Positions 21,181 to 36,789 are shown, counted from the first letter of the stretch. The stretch: DNA of 64,000 nt from Nymphaea colorata (GCF_008831285.2 NC_045149.1:18057035-18121034), one strand, 5' to 3'. The notes: generated by a model from the letters alone, not told the origin. Numbers and translations are program-made.

Positions 21181-23340
21181 AAGAGGACTGTTCATGATGC
21201 AGTAATCGAAACTCTCTCCAGCAACCTTGCTTCCAAGTGTAGGCCATATTATGTATGTAGCCCTTAAGAGGAGGCTCTTCTTTTTCCTGCTAATTTTTGT
21301 TCCGGAAGGAAGAAATTAAGTAGTTTGCTCCTGCGTCACACGGACCCTTTAAATTGCACTGGCGTCAGGTACCGTTATATGTTGTCCTTGTTAAAGAATC
21401 AAACAAAGGACGCTCTGTCGCCGTGTTCTTCTGGTCCTGTCCATGTGATATAGGTTTACTTGGCCGCCAACTCTGGCGGCCTCTTATGTAAAAGCCCTTG
21501 CATTCGCTTGGGCATGTTCTTGTGTGTTTGTGTATTTATTTTGAAATTATGCAGGCTTCTCCTCCTCCTCTGTCTTCTTTTCCTCTCCCTTGGTCTGTGA
21601 CTTGAAAAAAACCACACACAAGCCGAGAGATTTTATCACTTGCTTGACAGTATAAAACTCCGAGACTAATACCCCTGTTACTAGGGTTTATGCTTGTATT
21701 GGCTTATGCCGGAGGTTGACGCCTATGAAAATCAAACAAGTAACCGACTTCTTATTAGCTGCGTCCTCTTTCTCTATATATAAAATATAGACATACACAA
21801 ACACAAACGTGTAGCATCTACACATTTTTACTGTGAAATACAGACTTAAGATCACATCAAATTATTGAAGATGCGCTGAATTGGGCCAAGATCAACCAAA
21901 AATGGTGGGTCTAATGATGGGCAAGCTCGTCTTCTGCTTAATTAATGAGTTCAGAAAGGTGTTTGGTCGTAAGCGAGCATGCGTCAAGTCATCAATAAGC
22001 ACGGTCATTATCATCTCCACAATTTTGGCGATGGAAATATAAAATTTCTGTAGCTGTGAATCTCAAACTGGAGAAATGTTCAAGCTCTATCGTTTTTGCC
22101 TTATGTTTTTCGCCCTGAGGGGCATACATAGCTGGTGGGATCGGCAGAGCATTGTAAGACTGGTCTCTACTTTCTTAAACTGTAAACAATTGATGTACAA
22201 TGTTTAGTGTACAGATGTCCTGCTCTCCACTTAAAGTCTAGAAGCAGCTTTGAATCTTGCGGGCAAGGAGAAAGGGAAAGAGACTTTAGCATCATAGATA
22301 TATCTACATTCCATCCCTGACCCCCTTAGTTAACTAGATCAAACAAACCAAGGTTATATTTTTTGCTATGTTTTTAACCAGGGCCATACTTTTCATGAAA
22401 ATGTCAAAATAATACTTGCATGAATCTATCTCAATCTTCAGAAAAAAAATCATAGAATGCTCATGCTGGTGATCCTAATGCCAAAGGACCCTTAAAGAAA
22501 GCAGATTAGGACTTGAGCGATTCAGCCCCTCTATGCCACTCTAATCTGTTTCATGCCTCCCTTGCACCTCCTCCCCTATCTCTCCACACACGCACACACA
22601 CGTGTATATATATATGGCATCGACAAATAGTCCAGTAGAGCAATAAATAGCTTGCAAAATAAAGCAAAAAGATATTGGTGGAGGATTTCCGTTGAAACGT
22701 AATGATGTAAAGGCGAAGCTTTTGTGAGTGTTCACACACTTTATTTTGGTTCATAATCATATCACTAACAGTTCATGAGCACACACACCAAACTGTTCAC
22801 TGTGTGACTGCGAATCCAACTTAATTCTTCGTACGTGCAAATGAGTTCGGTACTTCGTGCTCCTCTCTTTTCCCTGTTGTTCTTTTATGCTACTCTCCCT
22901 TTTCTCTCGTCTCAAAAGTAACTGTGCAAACACACTCAAGTCCAATAAAATAAGATGTAAAGAGTACAGGGAATTTGTGAGGGATGATTACAAAAGTTCC
23001 CTGTCGGGGTGTTGAACCGACGGCAACTTCGAGGGAATGTGGAAATGTATATTGGTGATATTCCATTATTCAATTTGAAGAATCGCATGAGACATCACAT
23101 CTGTTGAATTGTTCTATTGTTTCCTTTCATTATTGATAGATTTATAGATTGATTTTCTTAGATCTACCAACCAAATAGGCACACTTATATTCTTTACAAA
23201 TGTAAGGTGCGGTTAGTCATGTTCTCTATAAATTTTAAACCAAAAAAAAAAAAAGTTTTGAAGATTCAAGGGCGTTTGTGAAACTTTGGCCCTAATGTGA
23301 AGTTTGAAGTGACATCAAGTTTGACCCCACAATGATAGTC
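21181..23340. other. Intergenic, downstream of WAT1
   Basis: The first 100-300 bases are probably WAT1 3' UTR. Beyond that, frames are short and unrecognised. A small CA/TA run lies at about 22585-22618. No gene or defined element is seen. Confidence 0.55.
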
Positions 23341-23723
23341 TGTAACAGCTCGACTATTTCCAACCCGCTCACTAGTAGCTTTTATACAAATAAAAAAAAT
23401 TAGGAATCAGGATAACTATATACTTAACAATCTCTTTTATAAATCTCCAAAGTTACTTATAATATTAGATATAAATCGTGTGTAGGACCTTAGGTCTAAA
23501 TGTTGACTCTAACTTTGATACCACTGTAATAACCCAACTTATTCACATATCAAGCTTGAGTTCTTAGACTGAATCTCAACCCACCTCCTAGCAGCTTAAG
23601 TTTTAACCCAAAAGTGCTAGGAGTCTAAGAACCAAAGACAACCAATTACTTAATAATTCTTTTGTAAATCCCCTAAAATTTCTTACAATATTAAATACGA
23701 GATTAAACTTTTGGAGTATTACA
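23341..23723 (-). mobile_element. TRIM-like miniature LTR element
   Basis: A 199-base unit at 23525-23723 begins TGTAATAACCC and ends GGAGTATTACA, so it has TG...CA ends inside an inverted TGTAATA/TATTACA. Directly to its left, one base away, lies a minus-strand primer binding site TGGTATCAAAG (23513-23523), close to the initiator-Met tRNA complement used by many plant LTR elements. To the left again, 23341-23480 begins TGTAACAGC and resembles the right unit (shared ...TACTTAA-AAT-TCTTTTATAAAT-TC and TACTTATAATATTAGATA-like blocks) with deletions. Two degenerate LTRs therefore flank an internal part of only tens of bases. That fits a TRIM or SMART-type element; a partly deleted larger element is the alternative. 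Confidence 0.55.
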
Positions 23724-25020
23724 CTTGTAGATTCTCTTGAGCAGCCTAATGGTATGCCTGAGAACACCATCACTCAGGAGGCTGAATTTTTTCCATATAT
23801 CTGCATTTGAAGTGGGTTACTCTTATTCACCCTCAAGCATTTTATCCCCTTCACTCTGGCTCCAACTTAGGCATCTCAAACTACATAATATCAAAAAATG
23901 ATAAACACAACCAAGTTGGTGGGAACTGATTCAATTCTTGAGTAATGAGTTGACAACTCTCAGTTCAAGTTGTCGTTGGACTTTCCACGGAGCAGCAGAT
24001 CCTTCGCTTTCGTCGGCAACTTGACAAAATAATGGTGATAACTTATCTTAGTTGATGATGCCTGACCAGGCCACATGGTTCTGTTGTCCACACCAGTCTC
24101 TTAAATTTTTTTTATTTTTGAATGAAAATCTTTAAACATTTATCCTTATATGTATAGAAGTGTCCCACTAAATATGAGTATTTTTAAACAAGTGTTTTTT
24201 CCGCCAATTTTTCTATCTCCAGCACTGTACCTGACCAGTTGTATCCAAAACCATCTTAATTTTCACTTTGGAGCATACCATATATAGCAATGACCAAAAA
24301 ACTTTCCCCACACACAACCAACAGCAGCTATGGTCGATCTCCAGTGGTGGATTCAGTTTCAGTTCATGAACCGAATTGGCGGAGCTGCTGGTCAATTTGG
24401 TTGGAACTATGTCGGCCGGGAATATAGGCAGGTCTCAAGGACATCTGGGTCAACCTCACGGAGTTTCGGTGAATGCGGTCTGGGCCCAGTGCGCCGCGGA
24501 CCTGCAGACCTAGCTACCCAGCCCAGACTAGCCGCAGCTTGTATGGTCCTTGTCAATGTAGCAATTAGGAAGGACAGCATGTTCTTGCATACGGCCAAGC
24601 GTTGTCGACCAGAAGCCAAGCACCACCAGCTTGATCTTTCATTGTAGGTGTTGGCTCCATGGGATTGGGGTCACAAGTTCGGCTCCTTCGCTGTGACAAG
24701 GACTTCCTAGGTGAAAGAAATCCAGGATAATGTATTCTGCTTCCCCACCAAAACAAGTGCAGCCTTTGGAATTGGGGGTCGACGTCCAAAGTGACGCATG
24801 GGAAGGCTTTGAGTCTTTTTCAAGAATCGCCTTTTTGGGGAAAATATCAGCCAAGTAGATATTTATCCGCGATATTTTAAATCCTTTTTGGTTTTCTCTT
24901 GAGGTGTGTTTGATAGTTTTAGATCTCATACTCTAGTTGATTTGAGATCATTGAGGATCTCAGATTCGACTATTTGAGCTCAGACCACCCTCCCATTGAA
25001 CCCCAAATTCGAGATTTTGG
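23724..25020. other. Intergenic, no gene seen
   Basis: No supported gene. The part around 24330-24640 has higher GC and open frames on both strands, but none shows a recognisable motif. A sequence starting GGTGTGTTTGATAG at 24905 resembles the end of the MITE that follows and may be a broken neighbour copy. Confidence 0.5.
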
Positions 25021-25028
25021 CCACACAC

Positions 25029-25255
25029 TTAGGTTGCGTTTGACAGTCTAGATCTTAGATCTAAGACTACATAAAAAGGTGTATTTTGGAAGATCCTCAA
25101 TTTAGCATGAATTTAAAAATCATGTTACATGTTAAGGTTGGATGGAGGAAGGTCCGACCCTAAATTCATACAACCAAGTGTTTGTTTAGTCTATAAGCAA
25201 AAGGGAATTCAAATCAATGTGAGACCTAAAATCCAAGGCTATCAAATGCACCTAT
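25029..25255 (+). mobile_element. MITE family copy 1 (partner at 34.6 kb)
   Basis: The left end reads AGGTTGCGTTTGACAGTCT and the right end in reverse complement reads AGGTGCATTTGATAGCC, with further match in GAT-TTAG. Internally it contains ACATAAAAAGGTGTATTTTG, which recurs with few changes in the reverse-oriented copy at about 34620-34840. About 225 bases, no coding capacity. Ends of this form resemble PIF/Harbinger-type MITEs, but I could not find a clean target duplication. Confidence 0.6.
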
Positions 25256-26392
25256 ACCCATTAAGAGGTCTGGTTTTTCCATAGCGAGACTATATGTCTT
25301 CTCTATGTCAAGAAAAAACATTGGATGCTTTTAGTCAGGAAACCTAAAACTAAGAATCTGCATATTCATAATCCTATCTATTTTGGACGATATCCTGTGA
25401 GGTAAAAACTCGACAGAACCTATATATCGTGCTACCAAAAACTTCTAAGATTATGTTTAGTTCGTAGACATATCAAATGAGGTGATGCGCATTTCATTGA
25501 ACGCAGAAATGGTCTTCCGCCGAATGACAACTGAGGCTAAGACGGCTTGTTGTTGACACACACAGACAATTAAACATAGTCCAAGAGTCATTGATAAGAA
25601 CAACATTATGTGCTTCAAATGCATTCTTCAAGAATAATACGTTCTTGTTTTAGAAGATATGATATAAGCACTAGATATTGTCATAAATCTAACATATTAG
25701 ATATTGTCTTTCATACTTGCCAAACATATTAAATCCTAAAATCACTCTCTTTATTGGCATTTAATAAAGACAAAAAAAAATGGAATCAAATATCCAAAGT
25801 ATTAGATATTAATATTTTCCGTAAAATAACTATTCTAAGTTAGTTATGAGTAATTTTATTCCATACGCATGCACGTCAAGAGCAAATCAGATGCTGAATG
25901 CAAAAGCCTCAAGTTGGCAAGATTCTTCTCATCTAATTTTCTGTAGTGTTATTTGATCTCTCTCTACTACTTCCATAGATGATGAATCTTGTCATTTTTC
26001 GGCAACTAGGGTTGTTGACGGGTCGGCTTGTCTGATCGCCGACTCAAACTCGCATTAATTCGACTATTCAAAGCAAAAAGGATACGATTATGAGACGGAT
26101 CTGGATTTTACAATGCAATATTTGAATCCAAATACCAAAAGACTCACGATTCTGAGAGGATTACTCTTAGCTTGGTAGATGTAAATTTATATTGGATCTT
26201 AAGTTGGACTCAAATTTCAGATCAATATTTTCAACCATCATAGCACAAACATGTGTGTTCTTGACAGTACACCAACAAACGCCACATCAAGAATAATACA
26301 ATAGTCAATACCACATGCAGCTTATGTATTAATTGTAGTTCTATAAATACACTAAAATGGTCCGACCCATTATATAATGCCGGCTCCACGCG

Positions 26393-26560
26393 GTGTAGCA
26401 TAGTTGGTCAGAGACCAGTCATGAGTTCGATTCTTGTGGACACTACTTCTATGGACTGCAAACAATCTGCGAGTTAATGAGTGCACCATACATCCATGAA
26501 GGTCTCAAAGCAATCCTCGACCCCAGGATCTCGTGAAGGGGAGTGACTTTCACCTGTTGC
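26393..26560 (+). mobile_element. Possible tRNA-derived SINE
   Basis: GGTGTAGCATAGTTGGTCAG resembles the internal RNA polymerase III A box (TAGCNNAGTNGG) and GAGTTCGATTC, about 32 bases on, resembles the B box. Spacing is close to that in a tRNA head. A following stretch (GGTCTCAAAGCAATCCT) has a similar counterpart at about 36150. No terminal duplication was identified, so ends are approximate. Confidence 0.4.
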
Positions 26561-27429
26561 GAATTGGCATTATAAAAGAAGGCCCAATGAAACGTAGAAA
26601 ATGCCAAATCTAAGGGACAAGTACATTTTATGGATTCGATGTCTATCTTTCTTGGTATATCTTCATTCAACAATCCAAAAATCTGTAAAAACTCACAGAA
26701 ACATCAGGATAATCCGTGAACTTGACAAAGTTTCTGTGACTAGGATAAAAGCCAATCTTCATAAATATGATGATATTTTTAGTGATAGAAATATGTTCTT
26801 AATACAGTACTGTTTAAAAAAGCGACAATCAGACAAAGGCATGATACTTTTAAATTTAGACAGATTGTTTGCAAATTGATGTAAAAGGATGATACATATA
26901 TATGCCTTGACCTCATCGATGAAAGCCCATTTGCCCGTGCTAAAATTGAATGATGTTTGCTTCACAATAAACTTATCACAATATACAATGATCGCGTTAC
27001 CACTTTTGGTAGCAGAGGGAATAATCGCTCTAGGTTACAATGTTAAAGAACAAAAACATATTCTCCTTGTCTCGCTTGAAATGGGAGCAATGAATCCACC
27101 TTCATGGATCTGTTGGAACTGGTTCGGATTTAGCTTTCTATTGAATGCGACTTGAATTTATGTGGTGAGATCTGAACTTTGATGTGATTAAGACTCTACT
27201 TTTTCAAATTGATTTCAGATCCAACTAGTATAAGTCCCGAGATTTTATGTAATTTGGGCTTAGTTTTATTAGATCCAGTTAGATATCATATTCAGATCTA
27301 GATTCAAAGAATCTAATTTAGTCATCATGATCTGATTTTCCTACCAGATCCAGCTGAATGGTTTCAGATCTGGACAAATAATATATCTTATTCATTCATG
27401 TCCCTAGTTGGAACTTGCAAAACTACATA

Positions 27430-27515
27430 AACAAGATCTCTTGAATGTGCTTCAAATTTGAAACTCTATGCCAACAAGATCTCTTGAATGTGCTTCAAAT
27501 TTGAAACTCTATGCC
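27430..27515. repeat. Perfect 43-base tandem duplication
   Basis: Two identical, directly adjacent 43-base units (27430-27472 and 27473-27515), each beginning AACAAGATCTCTTGAATGTG and ending CTCTATGCC. Absence of any mismatch means it is recent. It lies in non-coding DNA. Confidence 0.95.
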
Positions 27516-28033
27516 ACACTTACCTTGAATGCTCTATTGACTTAATCTAAGGATTTCTTACTTGGACGGTTTCTGAAATAGAGAAGTTAAATGAAAAAAA
27601 AAAAAACGACAACTCTCCCTGGATTTTCAAAAAAGCAACACTTTGAATTGCTTTTTTTTTTTAAAATATTTTTATATAAAATAAAAAAAATTAATCAGCT
27701 GCCCCTAAAAAAATATTAATGGACTGAAATTTTTTTCGAGCTTCGCCGCTGCTCCAAGCTACGGTTCAGACAGCCAAAGCCAAGATGTTGAAAATGAAAA
27801 GGTTTGAGAACTTACAAATTCTCGATATTGTAATAAATGTTGTTATCTGTATTGGCAAACTACAATTGCTCCAAATTTAAGGCTGGTATTGTGCATCAAT
27901 CTAAATCTAGAAATCGCTGGACATCGAAAACTATATAAAACCTATATCTGGAAATGACCAAATCAATGGGGTCTTCACAACATCCGGTTAGAGATGGAAA
28001 TATCAGGATTTTTACGTCTTCCCCAACCAGATA

Positions 28034-28233
28034 ATGAGGGCAGTGTCGAGATTTGGCGTCTTCCACACGGTAATTGGAGAGAACAATATTAATATCTCGT
28101 TTTCTTCCTCTTCAAAGTTAGAAGCCCGCATCCTACACCCTCTTCTTCCCCTGATTCCACCGACCATTCTGGAGTCTCTTGGTTCGATCTTTGTCTCAAT
28201 CAGCTGGCTCCTTTCCTCGCATTCGGTCAAGCG
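28034..28233 (+). other. Probable 5' leader exon of the Myb/SANT-like gene
   Basis: A locally GC-richer stretch ends with the strong donor GCG|GTAAGAT (GT at 28234-28235). The first coding exon downstream begins right after an acceptor (CCAG at about 30096-30099), four bases before the chosen ATG. This fits a non-coding first exon and an intron of about 1.87 kb. The 5' boundary is unknown. Confidence 0.45.
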
Positions 28234-30102
28234 GTAAGATGCATCGATCCCCTACTTTCCTTCCTCTTGATTACCAAAAGGGTGGAAAGCCATGATCCGT
28301 CCCTTTGCTTTTTTTTTTTTCACACGAATTCCTATTAAATTTGCTTTTTCTTGTTAATTTTCAATTCCTTGGTTTGTTCATTAGCTGTTTCTGAGTCAGA
28401 GATTCTGGTTTATCTTGAATTCTTGATAAGAAGTTCGTAAACATAACCCACATAGCCATGTTTTTCTGCTAACATCTATATTGCCTTTCATGATTCTGAT
28501 GATAAATTGTTCATACGCGATTACCAAAGAGAGAATATACGGTGAAGTTCTGGGTGCCACCCTGTTTGGATTCGGTTCCATGTTTGTCTGTGTGTGTGTT
28601 CACTCGAAATGGCGATTCTTACAAGTTCATAAAGTTGCATATTTCAGCATTTGAGTGGCTAAATTTGCTTTGAACAGGTTACTGGACCTTCGACTGATGT
28701 GATGGCCACTAGTAGGAGGCCGATGGGCGTTTGGTTTATCCGTAGTTATTTCATTTACAGAAACAGAACCTTAATAAACATCCATTCCTTGTAGTATGCA
28801 CTATACGCTCATGATCTTCGAAAATGAACTGTGTCCTGTCAAGCATCTTACTTGAGCATAGGTGGGAGTTCTTCCTGGTGGTCGAGAAGGACCTGACGTT
28901 TTTACACCAATAACCTTGTAAAGTGATTTTCTCCAACTACCAGAGAAAATCTTCACTATACAAACTCTGTGTGGCTTTTGGGCTTGATGATGGAGTAACG
29001 CCTGCATTTGTCAATAAGCACCGCCATTCTTGCTTTGTAAGACCAAAATTTGGAACACCCAGTGCATGGATTTTATGGTGACATCTTTTTGGCAAATTTG
29101 GGATTCTGTAAATACGAGAACTCACATGCTGGGATTACAGTGTCGATTGTTAGTGAGTAGTGACCAACTTTTGCTTATGTTTGAGATGACTGATGCTTGT
29201 CCACAGTTGAGTACACGTCAGTTATTATGCCTTCCATTAATGTCTGTAACTAAAGGGGCTGATTGATCTTTAAGTGGAGCCCTTCCATATCGGGTCTTGT
29301 GCATGGAACTATATTTCTTAATTAGATTTTAGAGGTTTTCCGTCAAGAATTGGAGCCTTTGACAAAATTAAGATGTCTATTGGGGGAGATTCTGCTTTTT
29401 TGTTGACCTTGGAGAATGATCACCTTTAATTTTGTTTATAGGATTGGGTGTTAACAGAGAGGAAGCTTTCTGTAAATTGTGGAATTGTTATCATTGGTCA
29501 TGAGATACTGCTGTGTCAGATCCTCACTTCAGACCTTGCAAATTTTTTATGATCAGTTTGGAATTACTAGAGGGGTAATTTTCTGTCATTTACATATGAT
29601 TAATGGATGAAACATCCATCTATTATTATTGGACTGGATTGTGAAAGCAAAGAGAGAGGCCCTACTGCAAAGCTTTCGTGGGTTTGGTCAGCAGAATTTC
29701 ATTGTCAACGCCAAACAAGTGCATGAAGATGGAACTTCTTCTGCTTATCATGGGTTATCATTGTTGAATTTTAATTACTTTATGTGCTTTTTTAGATATT
29801 CATTCACTCTGTATCTGCATTTACATGTTCAACACAATCTATGTGCATCTGTTAGTGTTTATGTGTGACAAATGTGGGCCTTCTGTAAGATAATGAAGCC
29901 ATAAGTTGCGGAAAATTTATGGCAAGAGAATGGCATAGTGAAATATATGCCCGGATATTGGATAAGATGTATTATAACTTCAACAATTTTCAGTCTTTGT
30001 TATATTTACTTCAGGATTTCCATTCACTCTTATTTATAGATGTAATATATGGTCCTATAAATTGACATCTTTTCCAATTGTTCCCACTTGATGATCCAGA
30101 AG

Positions 30103-31131
30103 ATGTCCATGCTTCCTCGCATACCACAAGACTCGGATCGGGCTGACTGGACAACTGCTCGTAGCCAATTTCTGGTTGAACAATTAATTGAACAGTTAAT
30201 TTATGGCAACAAAAATGATTCTGGATTCACTAAGGAAGCATGGAAAATGGTCTGTGCCTCTTTTAACAGAAAGTTCAATTTGAATTATACGACTACACAA
30301 CTGAAAAGTCATTTTAAGATATTGAGAAAACAATATGAACTGGTGAAACTACTTAGGAGTCAGAGTGGATTTGGTTGGGATGATGTATACAAGGTGGTGA
30401 CTGCGGAGGAGGATGTATGGGATCGATATATTGCTGTAAGTTTGAATATTGCAAGTTGTACATCCTTCTTCCATGCGGTGGATTAGAAGCGTATTGTGTA
30501 TTGTGCTTACTCCTCCCAATATGCAGATCAATTCTGATGCCAAAAACTATAAGAACAAATGCTTTCCCCTCTTTGATCAATGTGCAACACTCTTTGATGG
30601 TAAGGGTTATGCCATCTCCATTTGATTCCTATAGGAAACATTGCGTTTAACATCACATGAGAAACTCATTGTGCAGGTAAAAAAATTGAAGGACGTGAAA
30701 CACTATCCATCATTCGGAATGCAGAAGCTGGAACAAGATCGAGCAATATGAGTGAAAACAATGAAGATGATGAAGCAAGTTATGGATATGCCATAACACC
30801 AAGACATCAAAAACGTAGATTTTCAGCTTCGTCAAGCCGGCGGGAGAAAAGAGTGAAATCAGATCCTGAATTAATGATGCCTTTAGCTGTAGAAAATGTT
30901 GTGCCATTTGACTACTCCTCTGACAGTCGAGCAGTGCAGAAGTCCACTAGAGCATCTGAGCCATCTGTACAGGAGTGCTTAGAAGAGCTTCAGCGTTTAC
31001 CTGGGCTTGATCGGAAGGATAAGGTGAAGGCAACTAGACTTTTTAGAGACCCATTTAATCGTGTTGCATTCATGACTTACGAGGAAGATCTTCGTCGTGA
31101 ATGGTTGCTCAATGAACTTGAGAACATGTAA
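30103..31131 (+). CDS. Myb/SANT-like DNA-binding domain protein
   Basis: Three exons join in phase: 30103-30435, 30527-30599 and 30677-31131, giving 286 residues. Residues about 10-105 form a Myb/SANT-like domain (Myb_DNA-bind_3 type): DWTTARSQFLVEQLIEQL, FTKEAWKMV, FNRKFNLNYTTTQLKSHF and LRSQSGFGWD, with the spaced Trp pattern of the family. A basic stretch KRRFSASSSRREKRVK near residues 165-180 could be a nuclear signal. The C-terminus (CLEELQRLPGLDRKDK...ATRLFRDPFNRVAFM) matches the helical tail of plant proteins annotated as L10-interacting MYB-like. Such proteins are related to the Myb-like second protein of PIF/Harbinger transposons, so this may be a domesticated gene. An earlier in-frame ATG at 30088 lies upstream of the inferred acceptor and was not chosen. 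Target genes are unknown. Confidence 0.85.
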
Positions 31132-31243
31132 ATGTCATACCCAAATGGCATATGTTTGGACTTCAAATGCTTTGTTACTGTGCTTAGCTTGCAATCATGT
31201 ATCTAGCAGATTACTGTATGCTTATGTATTGCATTTGAGCAAT

Positions 31244-31249
31244 AATAAA
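31244..31249 (+). terminator. Polyadenylation signal of the Myb/SANT-like gene
   Basis: AATAAA lies 113 bases past the stop codon in an AT-rich 3' region, a normal distance for a plant gene. Confidence 0.5.
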
Positions 31250-31259
31250 GCGCCCAGTT

Positions 31260-33977
<2,718 letters not shown>

Positions 33978-33981
33978 AGGT

Positions 33982-34378
33982 GTGTTTGGATGAGACTCTC
34001 ACAAAATAAAGGTTTTCAAAAAAAAAAAATTAAAAGGTAGCTTTTTAATTTTTTTATAAAAAATTGTTTTCGTATTTGGATCATACATCTAAAACTTTTG
34101 TTTAATAAATAACCTGAAGGGAACTATATTATTGAATCCTTTTTAAAATCCGATTTTCTCAAAAAATGTTTTGCCTCCAAAGCAGCTTTTTCCTAGTGTT
34201 TGGATGACACCAAAACCGGGTGAGAAAATCCAGGCTTTAAAGGGGATTGAATAACCTGTTCCGTCCAGAGTTATTCACAAATACAAAAACCAAAATTTAA
34301 AACATAATTAGAAATTAAATTTTTTCATAAACCATTTCTTTAAACAGTTTTTTATGAGGATGTCGTTCAAACACGCCC
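33982..34378. mobile_element. Possible MITE with GTGTTTG(G/A) ends
   Basis: The left end reads TGTGTTTGGATGAGACTCTC and the right end in reverse complement reads GGGCGTGTTTGAACGACATC, an imperfect inverted repeat. Between them the sequence is AT-rich with TTTTAAAA-like inverted motifs and another internal TGTTTGGATGACA copy at about 34198. No clean target duplication was seen. Confidence 0.4.
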
Positions 34379-34620
34379 AAAGTTTTTCACGGACCTAATT
34401 TCAACCATCATTTAATCAAAACTTAAACAATATTATAGAGGCAAGACAATCTTTTACCTCCCAAACAACAATTAATAACGCAATAGCAGATCTACTGTGG
34501 TCCGCTACCTACACCTGCCCATGAAAAATTTTAGTGTAATGGATCTATATTATACTAGATTTATTCAAAAATTACATGTTATACCCATACTAGACCCGAT
34601 TATGTGACTCGCCAGGATTA

Positions 34621-34842
34621 TAAGTTGTGTTTGTTTCACCACAGATCTCAAACACTGGATGGTTTGAGATTCTAAGATCTTAGATCCATAAATTTAAGGT
34701 CAAATATTTTTTTGTCTGACTTTAAATTTATGGTTTTTGACATGTAGCATGGATTTAAAATCTATGCTATTAATGTTGAATTGAAGGTCTTTCAAAACAC
34801 ACCTTTTTATGCAGTCTCGAATCTAAAATACAACTTAAGGGT
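34621..34842 (-). mobile_element. MITE family copy 2 (inverted relative to 25.0 kb copy)
   Basis: Read in reverse complement this segment begins TTAAGTTGTATTTTAGATTC and carries CATAAAAAGGTGTGTTTTG, matching the copy at 25029-25255 along much of its length. Its left end, AAGTTGTGTTTGTTTCACC, mirrors the other end. No coding frame. Confidence 0.55.
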
Positions 34843-36724
34843 ATCGCTCTGCACACTAAATGTCTTATCATATAAAAAAAACCAAATTCAAATTTCTCGG
34901 TGTCATTAGTTCAAGTTAATCTTAGGAATCTTCAACATATTCTTGAGGCAGCGAGTTGTAGCTTCCAATTCAAAATGTTCTACAGCAACAGGGAAGAAGA
35001 TAATCTCATTTGAAATAAGTAGAAGCGATACGACTCTTTTTAGTAGAATATGCACTTTTAGTTCTAGCTTCCTATCATAAAGGGGAAGAATCCCTATGCC
35101 TCTTCTGCGTCATAGGGATTAGCATTGCTTGGATAGATACTCTTTTGTGGTCACAGGCACAGATTTCCATGTTTGCACATTATTAATAAATCCCAAGTTC
35201 AAACAAGAATGAGATCATTTAAATTTAATAGTAATTCTTGAAATCAAAGAAAACTAATCCCAAAAATGAAGGAAAAACAACATTAATGACCAGGCTTGAT
35301 ATATTTATATCCTATGTCACTTGTCTTTGTTGTTTCAACTGGTTTCATTAATAAAAACCTCTAATCCGCAAATTTTTTTAAGAATATAAAATCTGTGGCG
35401 ATGCGCATCAGAGGTTCGTGGAAAGCTAAGATCGATGCAGTTGGTACAGTCAGGAGTGAATGAAGGCCAATGGATCCACAAAAGTGCTAAGAGCAATTTT
35501 TTTCATTTATATGTTGATGCATTTTAAAAATTTAAAAGTTATTACTAGTACCTCTTAACTAAAATTTTCTGGCTTATATATTGCATAAAGAACGTTGTTG
35601 TTGCAGTAAAAGATATGAGCCAATGTGATTTAAATAAAAAAAAATGTTTTTTTTGGTTAACAAAACTATTTAATGAAGGAAAAAAAATTTATCCTTAGTT
35701 TTTCTTAATTAATTTTCATTAGTTGTTGGTTACCTTTAAAATAGAAAAATAAAGAACACGGCCGGCGAGCATGTGCGCGCGCATGTGTGTGTGAGAGAGA
35801 AAGAGATGGAGAATCCTAAGCTTAGAGCTTAGTCACTTCACTGAATTACAAATATTGGGACCGTACGTCTGTTCTTGAGATAAAGGCGGCATTGTTTATG
35901 CTGGACCGGTCGTGCAAGTAGCAACATTAAAATAGAAAAGGGAATCGGGTATTTAATATCCGTACTAGACCTCCAAGATGGGCTGGACCTGATCCCCGTT
36001 CTGACCCAATTTTTTTTTTATCATATCTGTACGTTCGGGCCTTTCCGCTATGAACTTTGGATTCAAAACCTCCTCAATTTTTCACATTAAAACCAAATTA
36101 AGCCCCCCATAATAACATCTTTATATACTTTTCTTTTTTCTGTCGTCTAGGTCTCAAAGCAACCCTGAATCTCAAGGACAAGAGAAAGAGAGCAATGTGG
36201 GTTGGTCCGAACTTCATAGGTAAGGCCGGGGCCAACCGAGGCAGAACGAGCCAATCTTAAGGTGTAGCCACAAGTGGGTCTGTCCTCCCCAGTTTGAGTG
36301 TGGACCCAGTATGAACCGTTTCAAATACTCCTCCTGCAGGCAGCCTTTCTTTAATACTATATATTCATCATTTCTTATGTGTTTCCTTATTATTTATCTA
36401 TCCAAAATTGTACCTCGAACTGACCTGCTTTGACTAAAGAATTGTCTTTCTTTCTTCGTATTTGCAAATCTTTAATGCCAAACGGATAGTTGGTTGAGAT
36501 TCTTCTGCGAGATCACTCGGTGACTGTCAACATATTCTGTGTTTTCGTATATATTTATTGAGAGGAAGTGCTATTGCTTGTCAAGTGTTTTACTAGCTTC
36601 TGCAAACCATGGCGATTTTTTCAATCTCCCTACCGCCATGGCCTCACCAACGTAGGTCAATTCCTTGCCTTAGAAATGAGAGTATCTTCGCATAAGAAAT
36701 TCCACATTAAATACTTCTTCTCTT

Positions 36725-36726
<2 letters not shown>

Positions 36727-36789
<63 letters not shown>
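36727..36789. repeat. (TC)n-(TA)n microsatellite
   Basis: About 36 bases of TC repeats followed by about 26 bases of TA repeats. Non-coding. Confidence 0.9.

Larger units (their letters stand above)
25256..28030. other. Intergenic, upstream of the Myb/SANT-like gene
   Basis: AT-rich non-coding DNA with a possible SINE, a perfect tandem duplication and poly-A/poly-T tracts near 27590-27710. A loosely repetitive GATCTGAAT/CAGATCC-rich stretch at about 27115-27410 may be another old DNA element. No gene is supported. Confidence 0.5.

Noticed and set aside
24330-24929. GC-richer frames on both strands at 24.3-24.9 kb
   Set aside because: Neither strand gives a recognisable family pattern; could be an old transposon scrap but nothing supports a call.
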